The translations under genes and the position numbers were made by a program. A stretch of 64,000 bases of DNA, from assembly GCA_963932465.1 (NCBI GenBank), contig OZ010791.1, positions 155,417,915 through 155,481,914 of the forward strand, given 5' to 3'. Numbering within the stretch: position 1 is the stretch's first letter; each line of letters starts with the position of its first letter. Positions 36,323 to 45,261 of this stretch are shown piece by piece. Under the pieces are notes generated by a model. It did not search any database, was not told the DNA's origin, and saw only the letters and a program-made list of their open reading frames with translations. The stretch comes from Maratus speciosus. Lineage: Eukaryota > Arthropoda > Arachnida > Araneae > Salticidae.

Positions 36323-36977
36323 ATGTCTGGTCTTATTCATAAAGATTCTCCACCCTGCGTCAAATCTGAATTAGACTTGTTTATGATTCCACCCACACAA
36401 ACTGCTATGGAAAAAGGACACTTTGTAGAATATCACTCGCTAGCTACTATATCTGAGAGTGAAAACATACTCAATATCTAGTGGAAGCTGGTCTTTTATG
36501 CAAGATAACGTATTCTTAGGATCTATGCCTAAACGTGTAATTATAGGATTATTAGAAAATTCAGCTATTAATGGACAGTATAATCTTAATCCATTTTTCT
36601 TTAATCATCACAACGTCAACTTTTTAAGTATTTACATTGACGGACAACCAATACCATCCAAACCTTTAGAATTGAATTTTAGCGAAGGAAATTACATAGC
36701 AGCTTACCATCGATTGTTTCCAGGATTTAATCGAGATAACGGAAATTATCTATCTCGAGAAGACTATGCTAAAGGACACACCTTATACGCATTTGATTTA
36801 AGTCCAGATTTATGTGATGGTCCACACCTAAATTTACAACATCAAGGAAATTTAAGAGTTGAAATTAAATTTTCTCCTGCACTTTCATCAACTATTTCTG
36901 TCCTAATCTATGCAGAATTTGAAAACATTATTAAAATTTCCAAGTCAAGGCATATGTTGTGTGACTTTCCAAACTAA
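36323..36977 (+). pseudogene. Major capsid protein (left arm), internal deletion
   Basis: Starts ATG-TCT-GGT like the right arm and ends with the complete C-terminus, but about 659 bp (some 220 codons) are missing at 36459-36461, between ctgagagtg and aaaacatac; the frame is also lost there. The remaining 3' part (36459-36977) stays open for 172 codons. The family is that of C. elegans F54H12.2, recognised as the double-jelly-roll major capsid protein of Polintons, the building block of the icosahedral shell. This copy cannot make a capsid protein. Confidence 0.8.
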
Positions 36978-37465
36978 ATGAGAATGAACTCTCAACAGAT
37001 TAAAGACATTTTATCTCATAACAAACACACTAAGAAATATTTTTAGATGTGTTTCCCAGTGACATGCTTCCTAATAAGATTACGCAATATCCTTGCTGTT
37101 TTGTATGCAACGCAGATTCCTCAGATCAACCAGGCAGTCATTGGCTTGCTCTCTACATAACTTCACCCAATTATATAACTTCGGAATTCTTTGATTCTTA
37201 TGGAAACACTCCAGACTTTTATCAAGGGCCTATTTCAGACTTTACTTCAGAATTCTCTAGAGTGATTTTTAACACATTGACGCTACAAACAAATATTACA
37301 GCTGTTTGTGGACAATATACATTTTTTTTCCTCATCTGTAGATGCAGAGGTGAATCTCTGAAAACGTTTCTGTCCCAATTTGTATCTGAAAATTTATGTA
37401 ACGATCAAAGAGTGTATAATTTTGTTGCCAAACGGTTTCATGTGTATGTGAATTTTTATCAATAA
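36978..37465 (+). pseudogene. Adenain-like cysteine protease (left arm), frameshifted
   Basis: Begins directly after the capsid stop codon. A 1-bp loss in a T-run near 37041-37045 shifts the frame after about 22 codons; the rest is open from 37049. It keeps the catalytic elements of the adenovirus maturation protease family: His in GSHWLALY, Asp in EFFDSYG, Cys in AVCGQY. A local 6-bp gain between His and Asp (NYITS repeated) is private to this arm. In the family the enzyme cleaves capsid and core precursors inside the particle. Confidence 0.85.
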
Positions 37466-37512
37466 AATTTTCTTATAAAATAGCATATCTTTTCTGTCTG
37501 TTTTTATTCATC

Positions 37513-38135
37513 ATGAATTTTATGAGGCTTCAACACCCCTTCACAGCTATTTTAGTAGGGCCATCTAAAAGTGGAAAGTCTTTTTTTCTAAAAGATTTTA
37601 TCCACTTTAAAGCGTATACGATGAGACCTACACCTGATAAAATTGTTTGGTTTTACGGTATCAAACAAAAGTTATACAATGAAATACCTGATGTCACATT
37701 CATTGAAGGTTTCCCAACTAATTATGAAGAATATTTAGGCATCAATACATTGTTTATTTTTGACGATCTTATGTCTGAAATTAGTGGTGACCGTCGACTT
37801 ACAAACTTATTTACCAGGGGGAGCCATTATCAGGATTTATGTGTTATTTTTATAACACAAAATTTTTTCATAATGGAACGAAAAATGTTCGGTTGAATGC
37901 AGACTATCTTTTTCTATTTAAAAACAGACGTGATTTAAGTCAAATCACATGTTTAGGAAGACAATTATATGCACGAATTTATAAATTTTTCTTAGAAGTT
38001 TTCTTAGATGCTACTCGAAACCCTTTCACCTACTTATTAATTGATTTGAGAAATGAAACAGCTGAAGAACTTCGATTACGAACACAAATCTTACTGTGCC
38101 AAAATCAATATTACTATCAACTGAAATATAAATAA
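37513..38135 (+). CDS. FtsK/HerA-type genome-packaging ATPase (left arm), -1 frame break
   Basis: Walker A GPSKSGKS at residues about 16-23, Walker B FIFDDL about 88-93, and the downstream ITQNFF sensor-type segment, as in packaging ATPases of Polintons, adintoviruses and related viruses, which pump DNA into the capsid. The frame opened at 37513 stops at 37896. The expected C-terminal half (LFLFKNRRD...) continues in the -1 frame to 38135, and the overlap contains A-AAT-TTT (37860-37866), a canonical -1 slippery heptamer. The same break occurs in the right arm. Either programmed frameshifting or an old 1-bp loss in the T-run explains it; see findings. Confidence 0.75.
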
Positions 38136-38168
38136 TTGCGAAAAACAGACGACTCATCATTTCATAAA

Positions 38169-38494
38169 ATGTCGCCGACCCGTAAACAGGTCAAGGATTT
38201 ACAGCTAATTTATTCATGCCCGAAAGCGTTGCGTAAGCAGTTACTAAAAAAGTTACCTTCAAAAGTGGTTAAGACCATCTGTGAGTGTTTTTTAAACGTG
38301 TTAAACGGGAACATACCGATTTCACATTATCAGAAAAAGCAGCTAGGAAGACACAGTATCTTCTAAGAAAATTAGCTTCTAAAAAAGGCAGCCTTTATCA
38401 GAAAAAACGCTTAATTATTCAAAAAGGTGGTTTTTTAAACATTTTAATACCAGCTGCTGTTACCGCATTGTCATCGCTTATCCATGGAATTTAG
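38169..38494 (+). pseudogene. Small conserved Polinton protein with hydrophobic tail (left arm), frameshifted
   Basis: The ATG context follows the ATPase by 33 bp. The N-terminal half is basic (KALRKQLLKKLPSKVVK), the C-terminal half has LRKLASKKGS and a hydrophobic tail GGFLNILIPAAVTALSSLI. A 1-bp loss near 38356 breaks the frame; the right arm has the intact 108-codon form. Similar small proteins accompany capsid genes in other invertebrate virus-like elements; function unknown, perhaps core or membrane-active. It overlaps the next ORF by 11 bp. Confidence 0.55.
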
Positions 38495-38864
38495 CAAGAA
38501 ATTTGTGTTAGTCCCTGAAAGTGATTTTTCCAAGCATACACCCTCTAAAAAGCAACTAAGCGAGTTTGATAAAGAAATGCAGAAAGTTTTGAACAGCGAT
38601 TTGCAAGATTTTGAAAAACTTCAATTGTATTACGACTTGTTAAAAAGAAAAATGAATTTACAAGATTTTAATCCACCATTAAAAATTGATGCTACGGAAA
38701 AGGATGAAACCTCAAAACCGGTTGAAGATGGAACTCTTGAAAACTCGACAAACTCTGAAGACAACATTTTAAAAATGATCCCAATTGATGTTCAAAAACA
38801 AGCTGAACAACTCTTACAATATTTGAAAACATATCCAGATATTTTACGCTGGAATGAGGGGTGA
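38484..38864 (+). CDS. Acidic, coiled protein of unknown function (left arm), cut by the palindrome centre
   Basis: 126 codons, starting MEFSKKFVLVPESDF, then a charged helical region (EFDKEMQKVL...DFEKLQLYYDLLKRK), an acidic middle and a C-terminal ILRWNEG. A 2-bp loss after TGGAATGA near 38857 brings an early stop; in the right arm the same point reads on toward and through the loop. The gene therefore originally extended past the palindrome centre and was truncated there. Recognisable as a virus-like-element protein by its company; no function assigned. Confidence 0.55.
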   Translation: MEFSKKFVLVPESDFSKHTPSKKQLSEFDKEMQKVLNSDLQDFEKLQLYYDLLKRKMNLQDFNPPLKIDATEKDETSKPVEDGTLENSTNSEDNILKMIPIDVQKQAEQLLQYLKTYPDILRWNEG

Positions 38865-38866
38865 GA

Positions 38867-39292
38867 TTATTTAGTAGACTTGGGAATTAATTGGTCTTTA
38901 TAAATAATCTCACCCCGATCATTCCAGCGTAAAATATCTGGATACGTTTTCAAATATTGTAAGAGTTGTTCAGCTTGTTTTTGAACACAAATTGGGATCA
39001 TTTTTTAAATGTTGTCTTCAGAGTTTGTCGAGTTTTCAAGAGTTCCATCTTCAACCGGTTTTGAGGTTTCATCCTTTTCCGTAGCATCAATTTTTAATGG
39101 TGGATTAAAATCTTGTAAATTCATTTTTCTTTTTAACAAGTGGTAATACAATTGAAGTTTTTCAAAATCTTGCAAATCGCTGTTCAAAACTTTCTGCATT
39201 TCTTTATCAAACTCGCTTAGTTGCTTTTTTGAGGGTGTATGCTGGGAAAAATCACTTTCAGGGACTAACACAAATTTCTTGCTAAATTCCAT
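38867..39292 (-). pseudogene. Acidic, coiled protein of unknown function (right arm), nonsense
   Basis: Counterpart of 38484-38864. A T-to-A change gives TAA near 39005 (95 codons left). Beyond it the frame stays open through RWNDRGEII and the loop, and ends by chance at a TAA inside the left arm. The loop-crossing part is genuine viral sequence missing from the left arm. Confidence 0.55.
38874..38900. other. 27-bp loop at the centre of the palindrome
   Basis: Only sequence in the element without a partner in the other arm. Read on the minus strand it continues the right-arm ORF in frame for nine codons, then meets the left arm. This is what a fold-back or template switch during DNA synthesis would leave. 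Confidence 0.85.
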
Positions 39293-39608
39293 GGATAAGC
39301 GATGACAATGCGGTAACAGCAGCTGGTATTAAAATGTTTAAAAAGCCACCTTTTTGATTAATTAAGCGTTTTTTCTGATAAAGGCTGCCTTTTTTAGAAG
39401 CTAATTTTCTTAGAAGATACCTGTGTCTTCCTGGCTGCTTTTTCTGATAATGTGAAATCGGTATGTTTCCCTTTAACACGTTTAAAAAACACTCACAGAT
39501 GGTCTTAACCACTTTTGAAGGTAACTTTTTTAGTAACTGCTTACGCAACGCTTTCGGGCATGAATGAATTAGCTGTAAATCCTTGACCTGTTTACGGGTC
39601 GGCGACAT
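39282..39608 (-). CDS. Small conserved Polinton protein with hydrophobic tail (right arm, intact)
   Basis: 108 codons from ATG at 39608. Basic N-terminus with KALRKQLLKKLP; middle with ECFLNVLKGNIPIS; then lysine-rich LRKLASKKGSLYQKKR; then a hydrophobic C-terminus (GGFLNILIPAAVTALSSLI). I recognise the pattern from other invertebrate virus-like elements but know no function; a membrane-active or core role is inference. It overlaps the next gene by 11 bp, another sign of compact viral organisation. Confidence 0.6.
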   Translation of the reverse strand: MSPTRKQVKDLQLIHSCPKALRKQLLKKLPSKVVKTICECFLNVLKGNIPISHYQKKQPGRHRYLLRKLASKKGSLYQKKRLINQKGGFLNILIPAAVTALSSLIHGI

Positions 39609-39641
39609 TTTATGAAATGATGAGTCGTCTGTTTTTTGCAA

Positions 39642-40264
39642 TTATTTATATTTCAGTTGATAGTAATATTGATTTTGGCACGGTAAGATTTGTGTTCGTA
39701 ATCGAAGTTCTTCAGCTGTTTCATTTCTCAAATCAATTAATAAGTAGGTGAAAGGGTTTCGAGTAGCATCTAAGAAAACTTCTAAGAAAAATTTATAATT
39801 TCGTGCATATAATTGTCTTCCTAAACATGTGATTTGACTTAAATCACGTCTGTTTTTAAATAGAAAAAGATAGTCTGCATTCAACCGAACATTTTTCGTT
39901 CCATTATGAAAAAATTTTGTGTTATAAAAATAACACTTAAATCCTGATGATGGCTCCCCCTGGTAAATAAGTTTGTAAGTCGAGGGTCACCACTAATTTC
40001 AGACATAAGATCGTCAAAAATAAACAATGTATTGATGCATAAATATTCTTCATAATTAGTTGGGAAACCTTCAATGAATGTGACATCAGGTAATTCATTG
40101 TATAACTTTTGGTTGATACCGTAAAACCAAACAATTTTATCACGTGTAGGTCTCATCGTATACGCTTTAAAGTGGATAAAATCTTTTAGAAAAAAAGACT
40201 TTCCACTTTTAGATGGCCTTATTAAAATAGCTGTGAAGGGGTGTTGAAGGCTCAGAAAATTCAT
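39642..40264 (-). CDS. FtsK/HerA-type packaging ATPase (right arm), same -1 frame break, Walker A damaged
   Basis: Mirrors 37513-38135. The first frame runs from ATG at 40264 to 39881, the second half in the -1 frame to 39642. The slippery heptamer A-AAT-TTT is at 39917-39911. Walker B (FIFDDL) is kept, but the first glycine of Walker A is changed to arginine (RPSKSGKS), which should impair nucleotide binding. Equal length with the left arm (623 bp) shows that the frame break is identical and older than the arms' divergence. Confidence 0.75.
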
Positions 40265-40311
40265 GATGAATAAAAACAGACACAAAAGATATGCTATTTT
40301 ATAAGAAAATT

Positions 40312-40794
40312 TTATTGATAAAAATTCACATATACATAAAACCGTTTGGCAACAAAATTATACACTCTTTGATCGTTACATAAATTTTCAGATACAAATT
40401 GGGACAGAAACGTTTTCAGAGATTCACCTCTGCATCTACAGATGAGGAAAAAAATTGTATATTGTCCACAAACAGCTGTAATATTTGTTTGTAGCGTCAA
40501 TGGGTTAAAAATCACTCGAGAGAATTCTGAAGTAAAGTCTGAAATAGGTCCTTGATAAAAGTCTGGAGTGTTTCCATAAGAATCAAAGAATTCTACTCTT
40601 TTGGGTGAAGTTATGTAGAAAGCAAGCCAATGACTACCTGGTTGATCTGAGGAATCTACGTTGCATACAAAACAGCAAGGATATTGCGTAATCTTATTAG
40701 GAAGCATGTCACTGGGAAATACATCTAAAAAATATTTCTTAGTGTGTTTGTAATGAGATAAAATGTCTTTAATCTGTTGAGAGTTCATTCTCAT
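40312..40794 (-). CDS. Adenain-like maturation protease (right arm, intact)
   Basis: 160 codons, unbroken. Catalytic residues in adenovirus-protease order: H55 (GSHWLAF), D71 (EFFDSYG), C109 (AVCGQY), with a Gln at 102 seven residues before the Cys, where the adenovirus enzyme has its oxyanion-hole Gln. In that family it matures capsid precursors inside the virion. The start ATG lies directly after the capsid stop codon. This is one of the three larger genes that remain whole in the right arm. Confidence 0.88.
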   Translation of the reverse strand: MRMNSQQIKDILSHYKHTKKYFLDVFPSDMLPNKITQYPCCFVCNVDSSDQPGSHWLAFYITSPKRVEFFDSYGNTPDFYQGPISDFTSEFSRVIFNPLTLQTNITAVCGQYTIFFLICRCRGESLKTFLSQFVSENLCNDQRVYNFVAKRFYVYVNFYQ

Positions 40795-42107
40795 TTAGTT
40801 TGGAAAGTCACAACACATGCCTTGACTTGGAAATTTCAATAATGCTTTCAAATTCTGCATAGATTAGAACAGAAATAGTTGATGAAAGTGCAGAAGAAAA
40901 TTTAATTTCAATTCTTAAATTTCATTGATGTTGTAAATTTAGGTGTGGACCATCACATAAATCTGGACTTAAATCAAATGCGTATAAGGTGTGTCCTTTA
41001 GCATAGTCTTCTCGAGATAGATAATTTCCGTTATCTCGATTAAATCCTGGAAACAATCGATGGTAAGCTGCTATGTAATTTCCTTCGCTAAAATTCAATT
41101 CTAAAGGTTTGAATGGTATTGGTTGTCCGTCAATGTAAATACTTAAAAAATTGACGTTGTGATGATTAAAGAAAAATGGATTAAGATTATACTGTCCATT
41201 AATAGCTGAATTTTCTAATAATCCTATAATTACACGTTTAGGCATAGATTCTAAGAATACGTTATCTTGCATAAAAGACCAGCTTCCACTAGATATTGAG
41301 TATGTTTTACATAAAACTCGATCCATAGGATATTTAGCGTTAGTTTTCTCTAACGCTTTGGCATGTCCGATAGAAACACCCGGATTGACTTTTACCTTTC
41401 GAATAAACAAAGAGGCGTGTTGTAACACCACTTTATAATCAGGTGTTTTATCTCCGTCTTTATCTGCCATTAAAACAAAAATTGGGTTTGCTGCGTGTCA
41501 TTTTAATTTCCAAATCCACCATATTCAGCAAAAGTCGATTTTGTTGGAAAATATCACAATGCAAAGGTCCTATCATGTCCAACACTTTACTTTGTGAAGT
41601 TAATTCATATATTTTATGAAGTCCAGGATTTGTGGTAAGCGTAGGGTTAACTTCATCCAAACATTCATCTTTGAAAAAACATTCGCAGGAAAGTAAACTT
41701 GTCTTAGCATCTTCTCCATAATTCAGCAAAATCTCAATGTATGCGCGGTACGGGTAAGTGTTACTAGAGGAGGAAATCACTCTTTCGTTCAAACTCACAT
41801 CTACTTGAGAAAACAATGCTTGTAAAAATAAATTAACAGGTGCTACGGGTGTCTTGTCGGGTATAGGTGTTCCATCAGCATTGGTCAACTTCACTTTCAC
41901 GTAAAGGTAAGATGCTGATAAATCGATATAATCTTCACTGTTACCTGCAATGTTAAACTCGACGGGGCCACTCTCAGATATAGTAGTTAGCGGGTGATAT
42001 TCTACAAAGTGTCCTTTTTCTATAGCAGTTTGTGTGGGTGGAATCATAAACAAGTCTACTTCAGATTTGACGCAGGGTGGAGAATCTTTATGAATAAGAC
42101 CAGACAC
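40795..42107 (-). pseudogene. Major capsid protein (right arm), start lost, frameshift, nonsense
   Basis: Full-length version of the F54H12.2-type double-jelly-roll capsid protein, about 437 codons in ancestral form. Lesions: initiator ATG changed to GTG (42105-42107); one T gained near 41485-41489, so the frame shifts between the two open parts (42107-41460 and 41470-40922); GGA changed to TGA at 40922-40924; and a 2-bp loss close to the C-terminus. The N-terminal part (KDSPPCVKSEVDLF) and the later NPFFFNHHNVNFL...YIDGQPIP region are characteristic of the family. No functional capsid protein can come from either arm as it stands. Confidence 0.85.
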
Positions 42108-42109
42108 CT

Positions 42110-42529
42110 TTAACCAAAAATATCGCGTGCTTTCGCTTTCTTTGCTTTAGGAAGACTGAGAGAACTTTGAGGTTTCTTTCATTTTTTATTCCTCTGACCT
42201 GATCCAATCATAGATTTCACTTTAACTGCTGCCTTGTCTGTCAGATTTTTCCCTGCTTCCCTAAATCGTCGTTTAGCTGCTGTTTTAATATTATCACCTT
42301 GCGAAATATCGTTTAATACATCTACACCTGTATGAAATAACTGTTTTCCGACGGCTTTGGCACCTGATTTAAATAAAGGTACAGCTGCGCGGAAAAGTAA
42401 GCAAAAAAGTCCTCCGAAACCATATCCTTTCTGAAAAGTAGTTCCTTGATACTAGTTCAATCCGCTACCTGTCTGATGCGTATAATAATCTTCGAAAGAT
42501 TGGTTGCAGCATTGGTAAGGTACAAGCAT
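42110..42529 (-). pseudogene. Small basic protein, pVI/pX-like candidate (right arm), two or more stops
   Basis: Same 420-bp length as the left copy. Stops arise at a TAG near 42454 (GLN followed by stop) and at a CGA-to-TGA change near 42180 before the lysine-rich tail. The left-arm stop is absent here (CAA), so each arm was inactivated separately. Confidence 0.5.
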
Positions 42530-43330
42530 TATGAAAGATATTTTTGACGAAAATGTAGTTTCACAATCAACTTCCCGCGATCGAATGACACTAAACGTCC
42601 AGTGTGTGTCCTTATAACAGTTTCAATCGTTTGAAATTTTTTTCGAATCACTGGTATGTAATGAGGTCTGTCAAACACTTCATGCATCATATCTCCGTCT
42701 TCCCCTTTAACAGGAATCACTCGCAACAAGGGTGCAACTGTATCTCCAACAATCTGAGGTTCTACAATATCACTGTACAGGTAGAGTAATTTAAAATCGG
42801 CGTGTGGATCAGCGATAAAGGGACTTTCAAAAGTTGACGAAGGAGCTGAAACATTTGAGACTACTTCACCTGGTGGGAATCCTAAACATTCAGCTAAACC
42901 AGATAAAAATTTTAATTGTGCATATTTCTTCAAAGAAACTTTCACCTTTTTAGTGTGTTTGTTGTAGCTAATTGAAATTCTATCGTTGAATTTTTGATAG
43001 TTTATCACCTTAATGATATCATTCGGAGATTCATAATATCCTGAAGGAATTCGAATTTTTTTTCGTGTCACTATCATCATGTTCATATTCATTACCGTTT
43101 CTAGGTCTTCCATCAGCCAATTCTAAACTGTTACCTAACACATATTCGTACTCGTTACCATATTCCGTAATATTACGCCATGTATGAGGGTAAACAAATT
43201 CAGTTAAACCAACCTCCCATTCACCTTTCAAATCTAGAGGCATAGGTAATCTAGTAAAATAATGAGAAATTTTGTTTTCTGGAAAATAGTTCATTGAACT
43301 GTCAGAAGGTAACGTAACGTAGAACGACAT
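42529..43330 (-). pseudogene. Penton-like protein (right arm), frameshifted
   Basis: Identical layout to 35101-35901 but one A gained in an A-run near 43058-43065 splits it into 43330-43031 and 43113-42529. Both halves otherwise match the left arm closely. TAATG overlap with the following gene is kept. Confidence 0.6.
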
Positions 43331-43374
43331 GATTGTAAATGATAAATGATCATTCGCTGTAAAAATTGCGGGTT

Positions 43375-44418
43375 TTATAGAGAAAATAAATTTGAAGAAG
43401 GTATCCACTGATTAAATTTAGAAGGATAACCTTTAAACTTAACTTGATATTCGAGTTGCCCTTTTCTTTTACGTTTTTTCAGTATTTTTTCAATATCAAA
43501 ATAGTTTTTAGGTTGAACTTTTTGTAATTCTTCTGCATAAAAAGTTCCTTCAATAGGTTCGTCTAACAAATCTTTGATTCTGTAAACTGGTGGAATTCTC
43601 GTTACACACTCTGTCACTAAAAACAGTTCTTCTGTCCAATTTGTTTCATATCCTTTTTTGAAAGTCATTTTATGTTTAGAAACACGTACTAAGTCTCCTG
43701 AATTAAAAACGCAAGGTTTTCTTTTCAACTTAGACATATCTCCGTAAATAGAAAACCACACTTCGCTTTCATTATCCTTATTCACTTCACTTGGTGTTCT
43801 CTTAATAATGGTGTGGTAGGTGTGATTATAACTATCTAAAAATTGATCCAACACGTCAATATATCTATAGGTGTGATGTGCTGTAAAATATTTCCAAATT
43901 TTAGTTTTCAGGGTGCGGTTAAATCTTTCTACTACGCAAGCTTTCGTGTTGTTAAAAGTTCTAAAAAATCGAACGTCTTGTTGTTTTAGAAATTTCTGTA
44001 AACGGGAATTTAAAAATTCTTTACCCGCATCAGTATTCAAATACTTTGGTTTTCGTGTTGCGAAAATGGTTTCAAATACTGCTACTATATCTTCGGCACG
44101 TTTCAATTTCAAAGGATAAGCCCATGCATATTTAGAAAAAATATCGATGCAAGTTAAAATGTATCGAAACCCGTCATTAAATTTCTTTAAAGAAGTTAGA
44201 TCTACTAAATCTGCTTGCCACTGCTGATCTATAGAATGTACAATCACCCGATTTGTTTGAAATGTTCTAAGTACAGGTTTATGAAGAGTGTAATCATCAA
44301 CTCCTTCCAACCAAGATTTAATTTTTTTCTTAGATATCTTGCCTTGAGCTGCCCGATGAAGAGCGTCCACTCCTCCAAAAGTAGCAATTTGCCTTGGATC
44401 TTGATAATTTTTCTCCAT
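43375..44418 (-). CDS. Polinton integrase with C-terminal chromodomain (right arm, intact)
   Basis: 347 codons, unbroken: a short zinc-free N-terminal region, the rve core with D70 (WQADLVD), D130 (LNTDAG) and E164 (VVERFN), and at about 302-347 a chromodomain (FDIEKIL..., YQVKFKGYP, QWIPSSNL). The chromodomain in such integrases is thought to bind histone marks and steer insertion. About 24 of 320 residues differ from the left arm by eye. This is the best-preserved gene of the element. Confidence 0.92.
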   Translation of the reverse strand: MEKNYQDPRQIATFGGVDALHRAAQGKISKKKIKSWLEGVDDYTLHKPVLRTFQTNRVIVHSIDQQWQADLVDLTSLKKFNDGFRYILTCIDIFSKYAWAYPLKLKRAEDIVAVFETIFATRKPKYLNTDAGKEFLNSRLQKFLKQQDVRFFRTFNNTKACVVERFNRTLKTKIWKYFTAHHTYRYIDVLDQFLDSYNHTYHTIIKRTPSEVNKDNESEVWFSIYGDMSKLKRKPCVFNSGDLVRVSKHKMTFKKGYETNWTEELFLVTECVTRIPPVYRIKDLLDEPIEGTFYAEELQKVQPKNYFDIEKILKKRKRKGQLEYQVKFKGYPSKFNQWIPSSNLFSL

Positions 44419-44427
44419 AATAATGCC

Positions 44428-44577
44428 TCACAGGGGAAAATTCTCGGTATCGTTAAAATTAAAAATAAAATCCATTGCTAGTCTATCAACTTTCGTAAAA
44501 ATATAAACAACTAAAAAGACAATACACATCAATACACAAGCACATAAAGCACTGATCACTTCACCGTTTAAAATCAT
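44428..44577 (-). CDS. 49-aa predicted membrane protein (right arm)
   Basis: Intact partner of 33862-34011 with two amino-acid changes (Leu to Met in the hydrophobic stretch, Ser to Pro near the end). Same 9-bp gap to the integrase. Confidence 0.5.
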   Translation of the reverse strand: MILNGEVISALCACVLMCIVFLVVYIFTKVDRLAMDFIFNFNDTENFPL

Positions 44578-44895
44578 TTTAAAACATAATTTCGAAAAAC
44601 ATTGATTTATATATTTCTAAAAATGGTCGTTTAGAGAGGGAATGTCCTTGTTAGGGAGAGAATGTCCGTTTTGGGGAGGGAATGTCTGTTAAAGAGAGGT
44701 ATTGTATGTGTTGAGAGGTGATAATTGAACAGAGGGTCGTTCACCCTCCCATGTTAGAGCAGAAATTTATTTTTTCCCGCTAGGGGGCGGTGTCGGAGGG
44801 GGTACCAGAGGCGCGGTGTCGGAGGGGGGACGGGAGGAGGGACCGGAGGCGGGACGGTACCGCTTCCTGAGCCCTACTCTTATTTTCCTACTACT
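44578..44895. repeat. Right terminal region, inverted copy of 33536-33861
   Basis: GC-rich outer part (44770-44870), with rearranged outermost 30 bp relative to the left, and gagagaatgtcc-type direct repeats (44635-44695). Confidence 0.75.
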
Positions 44896-44901
44896 TGTGC
44901 A
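44896..44901. other. Right target-site duplication TGTGCA
   Basis: Matches 33530-33535 exactly; places the right end at CCTACTACT. Confidence 0.85.
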
Positions 44902-45007
44902 TAATGAAAGGTTAATGGTTATATATAAAAAAAAGAATTTAAATTTATTCTGTAAAGCTACAGTAAAATGGGATGATGGAAAAGAAAATGTTTAAAACTG
45001 ATTAACT

Positions 45008-45255
45008 CCGTTTTCTTGTAAACGCAATAGATCTTTCAGAAAATACTGTCAAAGTTGGCATTTTGAACGGAACTTCCGAACGAAAGATGAAAATCCAGTC
45101 GGTAAGGGGAGAAAAATGCCGTGTCACGTGATCAAAATCGCTTATAACTCAATCGGGACAACTCACATGGTCAGGCTTTCCAATTTTATCTTTCCGTTAA
45201 AAAATGAATTTGTAACTGTCAAAATGTTTTGCGCTTGTTGAGCAGAGCAGTTGAC
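45008..45255 (-). mobile_element. TTAA-target MITE (GGCTGTTCT family), partial, reverse
   Basis: Starts inside the family (tcttgtaaacgcaatagatc) and ends gagcagagcagttgac. Belongs to the same subfamily as 29410-29820. Confidence 0.7.
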
Positions 45256-45261
45256 AAGAGT

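Larger units (their letters stand above)
33536..44895. mobile_element. Palindromic Polinton/Maverick-like element (tail-to-tail half-genome)
   Basis: Begins AGTAGTAGG and ends CCTACTACT, flanked by the exact 6-bp duplication TGTGCA: the classic Polinton signature. The left arm is 33536-38873, the right arm 38901-44895 in reverse, with a 27-bp asymmetric loop between. Each arm carries the same gene order (49-codon ORF, integrase, penton-like protein, small basic protein, major capsid protein, protease, ATPase, two small ORFs). The arms differ by scattered substitutions and small indels and by a deletion of about 659 bp in the left major capsid gene, which accounts for the arm length difference. 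No protein-primed DNA polymerase B gene is present on either strand, unlike complete Polintons or adintoviruses (usually 15-20 kb). It is thus a defective palindromic derivative, now decayed. Confidence 0.9.

Noticed and set aside
33536..44895. Palindrome as a sequencing or assembly artefact (unsplit hairpin read)
   Set aside because: Such artefacts give identical arms. Here the arms differ by scattered substitutions, many private indels and a 659-bp deletion, and one TSD flanks the whole.
33536..44895. Two independent Polinton insertions in opposite orientation
   Set aside because: Two insertions would leave separate ends and duplications at the centre. There are none; only a 27-bp loop within a gene.
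33536..44895. DNA polymerase B hidden in other frames
   Set aside because: All space in both arms is filled by the listed genes, and no frame shows polymerase or exonuclease motifs.
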